From assembly GCA_021234155.1 (NCBI GenBank), contig JAJEKV010000002.1:4599795-4663794 (forward strand): DNA of 64,000 nucleotides, given 5' to 3'. Each line of letters opens with the position of its first letter. Positions within the stretch are counted from its first letter, which is position 1. Below are positions 12,521 through 23,500 of this stretch, piece after piece. The stretch is from Isoetes taiwanensis (Eukaryota; Streptophyta; Lycopodiopsida; Isoetales; Isoetaceae). The notes beneath the pieces are model-generated. The model was given only the letters and a program-made list of their open reading frames with translations. It was not told where the DNA came from and did not search any database. A program made the translations under genes and the position numbers.

Positions 12521-13052
12521 CTAAAAATGGTGGATCTTAACTTTGAAGTGCAGAATGGCATCAAGACCATTGAGAGAATAAGTAGAAATAGTGGCAACAC
12601 CTTGGGCAAACATGAAGTGACCAGTTCCACCAACAACAACAACATCTCTAGATTTGTCAGTGATCTTCTCAGCTCCATGGAAGCTTATAGAACCATTATA
12701 TTTGCCTTCAAACACTGCGCTGAAAGCTCATAAACACAGTGGTTGTGTCGGCGAGGTGAGGCCAGTATGTGCCCTGAGCTCTGCCCAATTGCTTGGATTT
12801 GGGAGATGGACCCTCTGTTAGCAGATCATCAATGACCACCATAGTTCCAAACTGGACCCCTGTTAAATTTCCCTTTGGCCCTGCCACTTTCACCATTGTG
12901 TTGCCTGGAGTAGAGGCCTTGTCATGCAGATAAAATTCCACTGTGCTCTTCTTCACATGGATTGAAGAAATGTGTGGCCTATTGTTTGCACTTGCATTTT
13001 CATACATAAGGTGCAGCATTAAAAACATGAGCAGGGCGCATTTCAGACCCAT
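12521..13052 (-). CDS. dirigent protein, intronless, one frameshift
   Basis: Dirigent proteins are secreted beta-barrel proteins that steer stereoselective coupling of phenoxy radicals in lignan and lignin chemistry. The reading frame opens at 13052 with a signal peptide (residues about 1-22, MGLKCALLMFLMLHLMYENA). It continues with canonical dirigent blocks: a beta strand ending in FYLHD, FGTMVVIDDLLTEGP with the conserved Asp, and SKQLGRAQGTYW. At about 12722 one extra base shifts the frame. The next block (VFEGKYNGSISF, VVGGTGHFMFAQGVATI) reads to a stop at 12521. Total length would be about 177 residues, normal for the family. A TATA-like TTTAAAAG lies about 40 bp upstream. With a single indel and otherwise intact motifs, this is either a very young pseudogene or a one-base assembly error. 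Confidence 0.85.
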
Positions 13053-13059
13053 TCTCTGC

Positions 13060-14550
13060 TCTGTTTTATGCTTCTACCTCCTTCTCCATCCTTTTAAACG
13101 ACCAAGGTCTGCTCACAGGTGCTTCCTGCATATCTTCTTGGTCTTGAAAGGAGCTTTCACCAGAAAAGCGTCTTATGTTGTCAACAGTCCATTATGGTCT
13201 ATGTAGCAGAAAACTAAAAACAAACTCGTATTCTTAGAAAGATATTCAGCACTCAGATTTCCACCACACAGTAGTGGTCTTTGGGTCCCTCGCTTTTGTC
13301 AAACATGAATGGCGAATTGACTAAACTGGCCTATTTTTATTTGAACCAAGAAATTACCATCATGCGAGACTTTAATCTTCCTATACCATTCGTTCTTGAG
13401 AATTCCGTTCGTACATTGTTCCACAGAGATGCTTGGAGGGACAACAACTCTACAAAGTCCGGATGTACTTATGAGGGTGATGAACTACTGCATATGATAA
13501 TAATCTCTATAAAGCTGTTGCCTTGCCTTCTACACAAAGGTAGGTTCATTATTGATTACTCTCAGAACAAGCTCATCATGTTGTATACTTTCCATTTGAT
13601 GCTGATGTATTTTTTGCGCAAACAACTTACATTTTTCTCCTGAGGTTCCACTTGATGAAGTTGAGGTTGCCATATTCTATTCTTGGTTGCCATATTTTTT
13701 CTCACTTTGCTCCTAAGATTCAACTTGGTGGAATTGAGATTGCCAGATTCTACTCTTGGGCAAACATGAACTTAGAGTCGTCCCATTAGTTTGTTGTTAT
13801 AGCAAAATAATGTACACAACAACCAAGACTCCACAACCCACCTTGTTTTATGTGGTCCTAAAAATTCCACTTGATTCCTTTTAATTGCCTCTAATTGTCC
13901 AATAGCTTGGTGGTCTTGGTCACAATTTCCATATGGATACAATTTCATTATAGTTCGATGATGGCTGCTTGATAACGATGGTTTGCACAAACAGGCAACC
14001 CAATAAAAATGACCAGAGTTAAAGGTCAAACTCAAAACAACATATTTGGCCGACTGCCATAGCCTTAGAAAGTCCTTTTTTCCTTTCTTATGGTGTATAT
14101 CTTTTGGCTAAATAAAGGGAAAGAAGGAGAGACTAATATATTGCCTTCAATCTGTTCCTATTTAGCCAAGGAGGGTGGTCCAAGTGAGCAACATGCTAGA
14201 AAACCTGTAAATGGAAATAAGGTTGAAACAAAATAGTTGATTCAAAACTTAAAGGAGATTGCCATAAAAAGTGATTATCCAGCTATTTAATTGGGAAACA
14301 TTCTAGAGTTCCACACTTATAGCTGCATCTAATCGATTCAAGAATCAGCATTTCTCTACCAAGGACCGTTGCTACATGAGTGAGGTGTGATTTCAATTCA
14401 AGCAAACATCTAACCAAGAACACAATGTACTCCACTAGCTAATTGGCTTTTGCTTTTTTCTAATTTTTTTTTCCCAGTAGGCTGTATATTCAGATGCCCT
14501 TGACTGTGCATTTGCTTGTATAGTAAAATGAAGGGAGGTAGACTTTCAAA
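13060..14550. other. intergenic, dirigent 5' side to BAP31-like 3' side
   Basis: No domain was recognised in the short open frames here. The stretch should hold the dirigent promoter (right of 13052) and the 3' UTR of the BAP31-like gene (left of 14661). Confidence 0.4.
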
Positions 14551-14560
14551 TATCATCATC

Positions 14561-14696
14561 AGCAGGTAAACTTTCATATAACTTCATCAGCACTAATCTG
14601 CCTTTAGCCTCTGCTCTACCGTCTCATCAGCAGGTAAACTTTCATATAACTTCATCAGCACTAATCTGCCTTTAGTCTCTGCTCTTCCATCTCAAG
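14561..14696. repeat. 68-bp tandem duplication over the BAP31-like stop codon
   Basis: Copy 1 is 14561-14628 and copy 2 is 14629-14696 (start AGCAGGTAAACTTTCATATA), differing at four or so positions. Copy 2 includes the last 36 coding bases and stop of the BAP31-like gene. Copy 1 is a downstream echo of them in the 3' UTR. Confidence 0.85.
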
Positions 14697-16510
14697 CTTG
14701 TACATTTCCCGATAGACTTTACATAAAGAATAGATGAGCCTGCAACAGTGTTCCAATCAGAGCTGAATCAACATACTCAGCCCCAACAGTAACTCTAACA
14801 ACTCGATAAACAGGTGTGCAGTTAGACATACCAGTAGAAGAGACATGCACCAAGTGCCAATAAAAAGTTCCGCTGAGATTTGAAAGTCTAATACAGCAAA
14901 GGATGTTGTTAGAAAACTTCACAAGAAAATATATATTTCTAGATCAAGTATATCACATCTAGTTGCACAGGTTAAGGTGATGGAACATACAATTCTTTCA
15001 GAACGAACTCGTTCAAGTAACGTGCAACTCTCTGACTGGCACTGTAGCCGGTGTTCAAACTTCAAATATAAATCTGAAACAATTTAAATAAAGCATGTAA
15101 GCTGAAATGTGCTGCGCAAGTTGGTAGCAGACTTTGAAAAGTCCTCATAAACAAGTAGTACAATTCACTTTATTTGTGGACAATCCAAGAGCATTAAATG
15201 GATATTTCCCAAATTCATACATCACTAAGGGCTCATCCATCTCAAAATTGAATCTTTGCTCATTTCCCTTGCTCCACCCTTAACTAGGGTAAGAAGTATC
15301 TGCACTGTTGATAGGTTAACTAAGAATAATGCCTTTGCAAATACTGTACTGCCATCCACAGAATACAACCATTATGGATTGAGGAAGCATGCAAAATAAA
15401 GAGCAAAACTAAAATAAATTATTATCCAAAAGTAGTTTTCGCTCAAACCTGTCTGCTGCCTTAAAATGAACTTGTAGATATCTGCTTTATCTAGCCCATC
15501 CTAGTGGTTATCTTTACCAATGTATTTAAAAGAAAAGGAATTCCTATCATTAAAATGTCAATGTGAAACGTTTTCTGCCTCAGCTCATTTTTTTTCCCTG
15601 ATATTGGAAAAGACTTTATAGCATACTTTCTCACAATTTGTTTAGCAGGACTTTTTCCAGTTTCCCTATGAGCTCAAGGTCCCAATCAGTTCTCTCTCAG
15701 TCTTTACAAGTTCTTCAAGTTTGCAGTTCTTTGAAGATATTGATGCAGGAGCTTTCTGTAATGTTCTATTCATGATCCATCACCACTCTGTAGTGTGTGC
15801 ATTCTAACCAGAGCCTAAGCTTTGAGCTGGTTTGTTATGTTGGGAATGAAAGCTATAGATATAGCTCCTTGAACATCCTAAGAGGACCCCGCTTCTCATG
15901 ATAGGAATAAATGGTCATATATACAACGTGTAGCTAATCTAAATTTTGTAGCAAAAGCATCGGAATATAGTTTGACATTAAAAGAAGATGGAGGCTCCTC
16001 TAGGTTCTGGACCTAGAGGTTTTTTGAAGCGCAAATACATCTCTTTCTGACTAAGTGTGGCAGCAGCAAGCTTGAAACAACCATCATTTTTGCCCCTCCA
16101 AATTCGTCGTCTTTTATGGCAGATCCTTTGAAAGAAAAAGTCCTTAGACAACAGCTAAGAGCATTGACATGTCTACAGTTTATATTATGTATAGAATCAT
16201 GTAAAACATACGAAGTCCGAGCATCATCGTCGCAAATGTAATGCGAATTTAGGAGTTTTTGTTTCAACGAAGCCTAGATATCTTGACTTTAAGTTAAAAC
16301 TAAAGACAAAAAGCACACAAGAAAAGAAGAGAACTAACCAATTGTCTGGAACAAGGAGAAGGGTATGATTGCTGCCAAGGGCTGCAAAGCTCTAGAGATC
16401 ATGGAAACAAGGCGGGTCTGAAGAACACGAGGCATGGGCAGGCATAGAAGGAGAAGCACTGCCATTTCCAAACCACAGACTGCCGTAAGAATGGTCCATT
16501 GCAAGGCCAT
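14661..16510 (-). CDS. BAP31-like ER membrane protein, four exons, complete
   Basis: B-cell receptor-associated protein 31 (BAP31/Yet) family members are ER membrane proteins thought to help membrane-protein export and quality control. Four exons join cleanly in frame: 16510-16339, 15073-14991, 14887-14832 and 14739-14661. All introns are GT-AG (1265, 103 and 92 bp), giving 129 residues plus a TAG stop, the usual length of plant homologues. The start MALQWTILTA matches the family N-terminus. Membrane segments lie at about 5-25 (CGLEMAVLLLLCLP), 41-60 (LQPLAAIIPFSLFQTI) and 93-110 (FLLALGACLFYWLIYSL). The loop between segments 2 and 3 carries the characteristic YLKFEHRLQC..ESC pattern, and the C-terminus is a short charged helix (VYREMYKLEMEEQRLKAD). 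No stops or frameshifts were found, so the gene looks functional. Coordinates were read from splice consensus and family resemblance, without transcript data. Confidence 0.88.
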
Positions 16511-18200
16511 TGAGCTCCGCCCACGATCTCCGATCCACTTCGCTGTTTTCTCCCTGCTAAAAGCCCATAGGCATAAGCACCACGTCAGTTCTGCACTGCA
16601 GCCTACGTGCCTGGCTACACTTGGAAGGAAAATAATATTTGTTTGTAGGTGTGACAATAAAAGAGGAAAATTTGTTCTTCAATAACACAACAAAAAGAAC
16701 TAGTCCAAAGCACGTTTGATTACTTTTTAAAGAAATTACATGTTTTGCTAATGTTTTTGCCTCTGTAATTTGTAATATGAAGTTCCCTATATCAATGCCA
16801 TCAAAAGCAGGGCTAATCAAAAGCAGGTCTTCCAAATGCTTGGCAAAAACATAGGAATCTCCTTAAACATCTACTCTCTAGTACAAGGCAACAGCACTTT
16901 GCAATAGATCATCCCGAAATTCCCATCCTCTAACATCCGAAGCAATAAAAAGAACACGATATGTAAGCGCAAAGTCCTCGTGGTGGTGCATAGCGGAGCA
17001 CAAGGATTCTAGAAAAAGTTATTAAAATCTCTAGCAATGGATACTTTGGCTTTCTATCATCAATAACTTTTAGGAGAAATATGTTGCAAGTGCTATGACA
17101 TACATCGGGTTTACTCCCATAGTTTCTCAATAGCAAAGGCCCACCTCCGCCATCCCCCTCAGTTGTATGAGTAAGAATGCCAGTAAATATAATACTGCTT
17201 GCTTCAATGCCTCAACTTTGCATTTGATCCAAGCACTTCACAGCGCCGGCAATTTCATCAAGCTAATAATTGCTCCTCATGATATCATGTTCCTCTGAGG
17301 AGAGCTGTCAAATATGCATCTCAACTATGGTATTCCCCAGGATTTGTAGTCCTCTCAAATATAGCTGCCATGACCTATGGCGTTGATGTTGCAGAAGACT
17401 TACAAATGTGCCTTTGCTTGATTGTATTCTCTCATGCTGCATACGCTTGCTCAAAGCATTGGAGAGCAAGAATGCCTTCATCATAACCTCTCAATCATTG
17501 CACCCCACGCCACGACATCGCCATATCGTAACCTATCATAGATACCAAGTGAATCTTCTAAGCTTTTGCATTTTTGCGTATACCATAATAAGAAAAACTA
17601 ACCCTTTTTTTCCTTATATTGTCAACATCATACTCCATTTATCTTCTATACGAATGCCCACCCCACACCATTGAAAATCATATGTTATAAACATACCGTA
17701 ACGTTCAATTACAAATGTTATGGGTTCCCAATTCCATTCGCCATTTGACTTACTAGGCCAAGAAACATAAGTAAGCGAGCCCATTGACTCAAATGACATA
17801 AAAAGGTGATTAATGCCTATTTTACCCCCTCTTGCGACATCATAATCTTTACTCACCCCTCTTAGATTTGGGCATATGGGGTGCTACCAAGTCGTATCCA
17901 CTCTAAGCAAGAATGTATTGGTACGCTCTAATCTTGCAAATCTTAGTTTCTTAGTTGATGTCAATGAAAAGTGGGATGCTATTGTTGTATGCAAAAATGA
18001 GTTTGATTTTGTGGGAGAAACAACTTTAGAAGTGTTTTTTCATAGCTTGGGATATTTTAGTATTTTTACAGTGGCGTTCTTATTCAGAATAGAATCTCAA
18101 CCAAACAAAATCTTCAATGTCTATTGATGAAATTAACTGGGGAAAGAACTATCCAAGAACAACTGGTACTAACTCAAGGCTTTGATCCCTTTCCATCCAG
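16511..18200. other. upstream region of BAP31-like gene; no clear gene
   Basis: This holds the BAP31-like promoter and then decayed sequence. Minus-strand open frames at 16930-17136 and 17614-17856 have protein-like composition (SKPDVCHSTCNIFLLKVIDD; NHLFMSFESMGSLTYVSW). I cannot place them in a family. They might be remnants related to the DUF2921 gene to the right or to a receptor kinase. Confidence 0.3.
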
Positions 18201-18206
18201 TTTAAA

Positions 18207-19509
18207 CTAGCTACTGATTTTAATATGATGAACATCACTTGGTTCAACTTCATCAAGAGATGCTAGGTTGGGCATAAGTTCAGCCTCAAATGTCTTGGAT
18301 GGTAATCTTTCATACATCTTGGAACCAAGCCGCATTAGCTTTGCGGAACTGGCGTCACTAGTACTTTCCACCTCAAATCATTCCACCTTTCTTTGGATAT
18401 ACACAACAATTGCAAGCACTAATGCCGATAAGGGAATGGATATATCTCCTGCTCTTGAATAAAATCCAACCTTGGATTGGCAAAACAGATTCATCGACAA
18501 AATAAGGATTGAATATTGGTGCACGAACGCATCATATGCATGGGGTAGCAAACGCAACAATGTCGACCCTATGTAATAAGTGCGCCTTAGTGGCTTCCCT
18601 CTTATCTCCCAAACCATTCCTCCAATGACTTCATGGGGTAGCAACAACCGCAACAATGTCGACCCTATGTAATAAGTGCGCCTTAGTGGCTTCCCTCTTA
18701 TCTCCCAAACCATTCCTCCAATGACTTGGGAAGCGAGAAAAAGATCTGTACTAACCCTCCATACTCTTTCGGTTCTTTCATCCATTCAATATCATGTTTT
18801 TTGCACCTTTCCAATCTACAAATGTGGTTGTCTTAATATGGTCCTTTGCTTGCAAAAACAGAATGAATTAGTAGCACAATGCGAAGCCAATGAAATGTAT
18901 AAGGGCAAAGATCCATAACACTTTCTTATCGGCCCGGCACTCTTCCGGGCTCAAGTGGAAATCTTGTAAACAAACGAATGCTATATTTCACTACTTTTAC
19001 GTGAGTCTAAGGACCAACAAAAATGCTATTAGAGTGAGAAGCTTCACAAAATAGAGAATAACATGGCTCAACTCTCCTTCCTTTATGACATCGGATCTAA
19101 CATCATCATTTCCATCGGATGTGAGCCTAGCAAATAAAGCCCTCTGCACTTAGGTGATTAGAGGAATAGAGTACCCAATCGCCTTTGCTTGCAATCGGGG
19201 ATGAGTGAAATAAATGGCAATCGGTTCGGATTTTTTCTCACATACCACAATTTGGGATATGATACAAAGAATCATAAGACTCAATGTAAATATGCTTAGA
19301 ATTTCTTCTAGATTTTTTCGAGAAACAATCTCCTTTAGTTGTTGGTTGTATAGGATGGGAAATGTCTCCAACTTGATAGCCTTGAAAAAGAAGAGATCGT
19401 CCTCATTCCTTTTGCTGCTGATTTCTAAGGTCACTGTAGGACTAACCATCCATCTTGCATAGGAATGTAGCCACAAATTCGAGCAATGTGGTCTGTGGGA
19501 AAGTTTCAC
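18207..19509 (-). pseudogene. DUF2921 membrane protein, C-terminal part, broken
   Basis: DUF2921 proteins are large plant multi-pass membrane proteins of unknown biochemical role. The minus strand carries family blocks in order. They are: a luminal end (YARWMVSPTVTLEISSKRNE), KLETFPILYNQQLKEIVSRK, a first membrane span (LSIFTLSLMILCIISQIVV), QAKAIGYSIPLIT, and a further span (ILYFVKLLTLIAFLLVLRLT). After these come SQVIGGMVWEIRGKPLRRTY, a last span (DISIPLSALVLAIVVYIQR) and a tail (GSKMYERLPSKTFEAEL) ending in TAG at 18207. In-frame stops after IPLIT, RLT and RKVE, frame changes, and a 93-bp tandem duplication of the GGMVWEIRGKPLRRTY segment disrupt it. The N-terminal luminal half, normally several hundred residues, was not found upstream of 19509. 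Family assignment is from remembered conserved blocks. Confidence 0.7.
18539..18727. repeat. 93-96 bp tandem duplication inside the DUF2921 pseudogene
   Basis: Copies 18539-18631 and 18632-18727 begin CATGGGGTAGCAA and differ mainly by a 3-bp insertion (CAACC for AC). The duplication repeats the protein segment VIGGMVWEIRGKPLRRTY, adding about 32 residues that the family lacks. Confidence 0.85.
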
Positions 19510-20596
19510 TGGACAACTTTGTATGGTGGGATGCCTTGGGGGAGAAAAAGACCAGTGTGTCCATCTGTCTCCCTTATCAGATCTTCATCATATAAAAGAT
19601 CTTCATCATATCTGTCTCCCTTATAAAAGTTCATGTCCATTTGTCTCCCTTATCAGATCTTCCACATATAAAAGACTTGCTTCAACTTCCACCAAATGTG
19701 ACTTCTCTTTCTTCTTGCTTGTAGTATGAAAAGTGTGCCATGGAATTTCTTGTTTGTTTTTTCTGAGTGGCTTGTAGAATTGACAGTTTCCAGAGTTCCC
19801 TTTAATCTTATTTGTCGTCTTGGATGTTCAAAAATTCTATTCTATTCTATTCAATTGTATTAACAGTGTGTCATGGAATGTAATGTAGTGGGGGATACTT
19901 ACTGATGCCGAAAGAATGGGTTCGGCAATGTGACTCTAGACTTCACTACTATTGCTGCCTCCAAAATGGTTATCGTTGCCAGTAGCTATGCTGTCTCAAG
20001 AATGGCTATGGATGCACGTACATGTGCAAAAGTGGCATTCCTCACTACTGTCGTGAGAAAAATGGGTGTGGTTGCACAAAGATGTGCCCCAGCATAACAA
20101 ATCTCAATATTGCGCCGCCAAATGCTTGAGTGATTGCCACTTGTTTGTACTGACTGTTAGTACATACATCTTTCAACATATAAATAAGAAGCAATATTGT
20201 TGGATTGACAAGCTCTGTTGGCTTGACTTAGCAACATCCGCATTTTATGCATGTTGGTCTAAGTAAATTCGTCATAGACTTCTGGAATTTTTAGTCACAG
20301 ATTTCTGAAATTTTTAGTTTACTTATTAGACTACATCCACAAATTATTAGCTATTCATTTGAAATTGGCTCCTAACTTACTATTACACTGCATATGGCTT
20401 GCAAACGAGAATAACTTCCCATTAAGTGGTCACTGAAGACTCAACAAAGAGCCAAACACTTTTACTTGAAATGGAAGACTGTATGTAGTTAGAATAAGTA
20501 AGGAGAGAGATCATTACCTTCTTGCAACTTGTTGGATCGGACTCAGATTGAGCAAGCAAAAGACTGCCGGGTCTATGTGACCTGATAAACATAAGT
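19510..20596. other. no gene recognised; short imperfect CTCCCTTAT repeats
   Basis: Between about 19558 and 19680, TCTGTCTCCCTTAT and AGATCTTC..CATATAAAAGA motifs recur three times. Nothing else is recognisable. The right end should include the 3' UTR of the gene ending at 20597. Confidence 0.35.
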
Positions 20597-23500
20597 CTAC
20601 TGTTTTGAAACACTTGGTGTTGAACTATACACCTGCAACAGTCCTCCTAAGGCACTTATCTGTCTGGTACCTTTTGTAGAACAGACTACAATCAGTCATA
20701 CAAACTTGGTGAACGGCACCAACGCAAACAAAGATACAGATGCACTTCTGTTACATGGCAGACTCGTTTATAAGATCTACCTTTTCTTTGTACATAGCAC
20801 CAAGTATACAGCATGTCAGAAGCAAATAGTAGAATTGAGTTTCTGAAAAGCATCTGACACAAGCAAACCCTTCCCTGTATGCAATATCTTTGTCCTTCAC
20901 GGTCATGAAGTTAACGTAAAACATGTACACTACTCACCGTGGTCAGGAGGAAATTCTAGTTTAGGGCCAGCATCAATAATGCACATCCACATTGATAAAT
21001 GTTGCATAAGGGAAAACCAAGCACCTGCATATGTATCAAGAACCAGGCACTCAGGATACAGAGACTCATGAAATCACAAGATGAAAATGCAATCAAGGCA
21101 GCATATATCAAACTGAAGCATGAACTGAGTATACGGAAAGTTGTGTATGCTTAAAACAAGAGGGTATGCATCGCAAGTTTCACCATGTACTGCTTTGCCT
21201 TAAATACTTGAGACACAACACAACGGGTGATTGTCTAGAATTCTATTACCGCAGCAAAAAACCCAAGGACTTTGAGAAGCTAAGCCGGAGGATGCTTACC
21301 TAGCTGGAAATTGTAGCAGGTTCAAAGATCTCTCACAAATTGGCCCTTTTACATACTAGATATGTCTGCCAGATTGGAAAGCGGCCCATCCTCGTCAGGT
21401 TTAGAACCCAATACCAATAAATTAGAATAAAATAGCTTCACGTAAAATGAGAACAAGTACAATAATATATGTGTCAAGGAAAAGGAAGATTTGCCGGATT
21501 TCTTCAAAGCTTCAGAACTCGCAATATATGTGTCAAGGAAAAGGAAGCAAAGGGAGCGATCTGAAGGGAGCACAACTATTGTTCTTGATCTGAAGGAAAG
21601 GATCTCCCAATGCTTTGTAACAACAAATGCACAACAACCTGTTGTATTTGAAAAGGAAAGGAACAACATAAATCTTCAAGAACTTTTAAAAGATAGCATC
21701 ATTTTTAGAGCACAACACAACGGGTGATTGTCTAGAATTCTATTACGACAAAAACCCAAGGACTTTTGAGAAGCTAAAAAACCCAAGGACTTTGAGTTCA
21801 AAGCTAAGATATGGGAGGATGCTTACCTAAATTGAATGGAAATTGTCGTCCGGTTTAGAACCCAATACCAATAAATTAGAATAAAATAGCTTCACATAAA
21901 ATGAGAACAAGTTCATTGCGGTTCTTCAAAGCGGAACTTCATAATATATGTGTCAAGGGTTCTTTGTAACAACAAATCTCTGTTGTATTTGAAAAGGAAA
22001 GGAACAACATAAATCTTCAAGAACTTTTAAAAAATAGCATCATTTTTAGAGCCCCTTTACATACTAGATATACCCACAAAAACCCAAGGACGCTTGAGGA
22101 TGATTGGAAATTGTAGCGGGTTCAAAGATCCCATCCTCTAGATATCGGATTGGAAAGGTTTAGAACCCAATACCAATAAATTAGAATAAAATAGCTTCAC
22201 GTAAAATGAGAACAAGTCAAGGAAAAGGAAGCAAACTGACCAAGGGAGCACAACGGATTTCTTCAAAGCTTGAAAAGGAAAGGAACTTCACCAATATATG
22301 TGTCAAGGAAAAGGAAGCAAAGGGAGCGATCTGAAGAGAGCACAACTATTGTTTTTGATCTGAAGGAAGGGATCTCCCAACGCTTTGTAACAACAAATGC
22401 ACAACAACCTGTTGTATTTGAAAAGGAAAGGAACAACATAAATCTTCAAGAACTTTTAAAAGATAGCATCATTTTTAGAGCACAACACAACGGGTGATTG
22501 TCTAGAATTCTATTACCGCAGCAAAAAATCCAAGGACTTTGAGAAGCTAAGCCGGAGGATGCTTACCTAGCTGGAAATTGTAGCAGGTTCAAAGATCTCT
22601 CACAAATCGGCCCTTTTACATACTAGATATGTCTGCCAGATTGGAAAACGGCCCATCCTCGTCAGGTTTAGAACCCAATACCAATAAATTAGAATAAAAT
22701 AGCTTCACGTAAAATGAGAACAAGTACTTTGCGGATTTCTTCAAACTTGAACTTCATAATATATGTGTCAAGGAAAAGGAAGCAAAAGGAGCGATCGGAT
22801 TTTCTTCAAAGCTAACAACAAATGAACTTCGGAACAAATATATGTGTCAAGGAAAAGGAAGCAAAGGGGAAGGCAGGAGGATACCTGAAGGGAGCACAAC
22901 TATTGTTCTTGATCTGAAGAACCCAATACCAATAAAAGGGATCTCCCAACGCTTTGTAACAACAAATGCACAACAACCTGTTGTATTTGAAAAGGAAAGG
23001 AACAACATAAATCTTCAAGAACTTTTAAAAGATAGCATCATTTTTAGAGCACAACACAACGGGTGATTGTCTAGAATTCTATTACCGCAGCAAAAAACCC
23101 AAGGACTTTGAGAAGCTAAGCCGGAGGATGCTTACCTAGCTGGAAATTGTAGCAGGTTCAAAGATCTCTCACAAATTGCCCTTTACATACTAGAAATTGA
23201 AAGCGGCCCAAGTTTAGAACCCAATGTTAATAAATTAGAATAAAATAGCTTTCACGTAAAATGAGAACAAGTTCGACTCAGGATTTCTTCAACCTTCGAA
23301 CTTCATAATATATGTGTCAAGGAAAAGGAAGCAAAGGGAGCGATCTGAAGGGAGCACAACTATTGTTCTTGATCTGAAGGAAAGGATCTCCCAATGCTTT
23401 GTAACAACAAATGCACAACAACCTGTTGTATTTGAAAAGGAAAGGAACAACATAAATCTTCAAGAACTTTTAAAAGATAGCATCATTTTTAGAGCACAAC

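Noticed and set aside
12500-12733. Plus-strand ORF over the dirigent gene
   Set aside because: Antisense shadow of the dirigent C-terminal half.
17614-17856. G-type lectin receptor kinase fragment
   Set aside because: Some resemblance to the FMS.E..G.L.Y..W pattern, but no cysteine framework or kinase motif nearby supports it.
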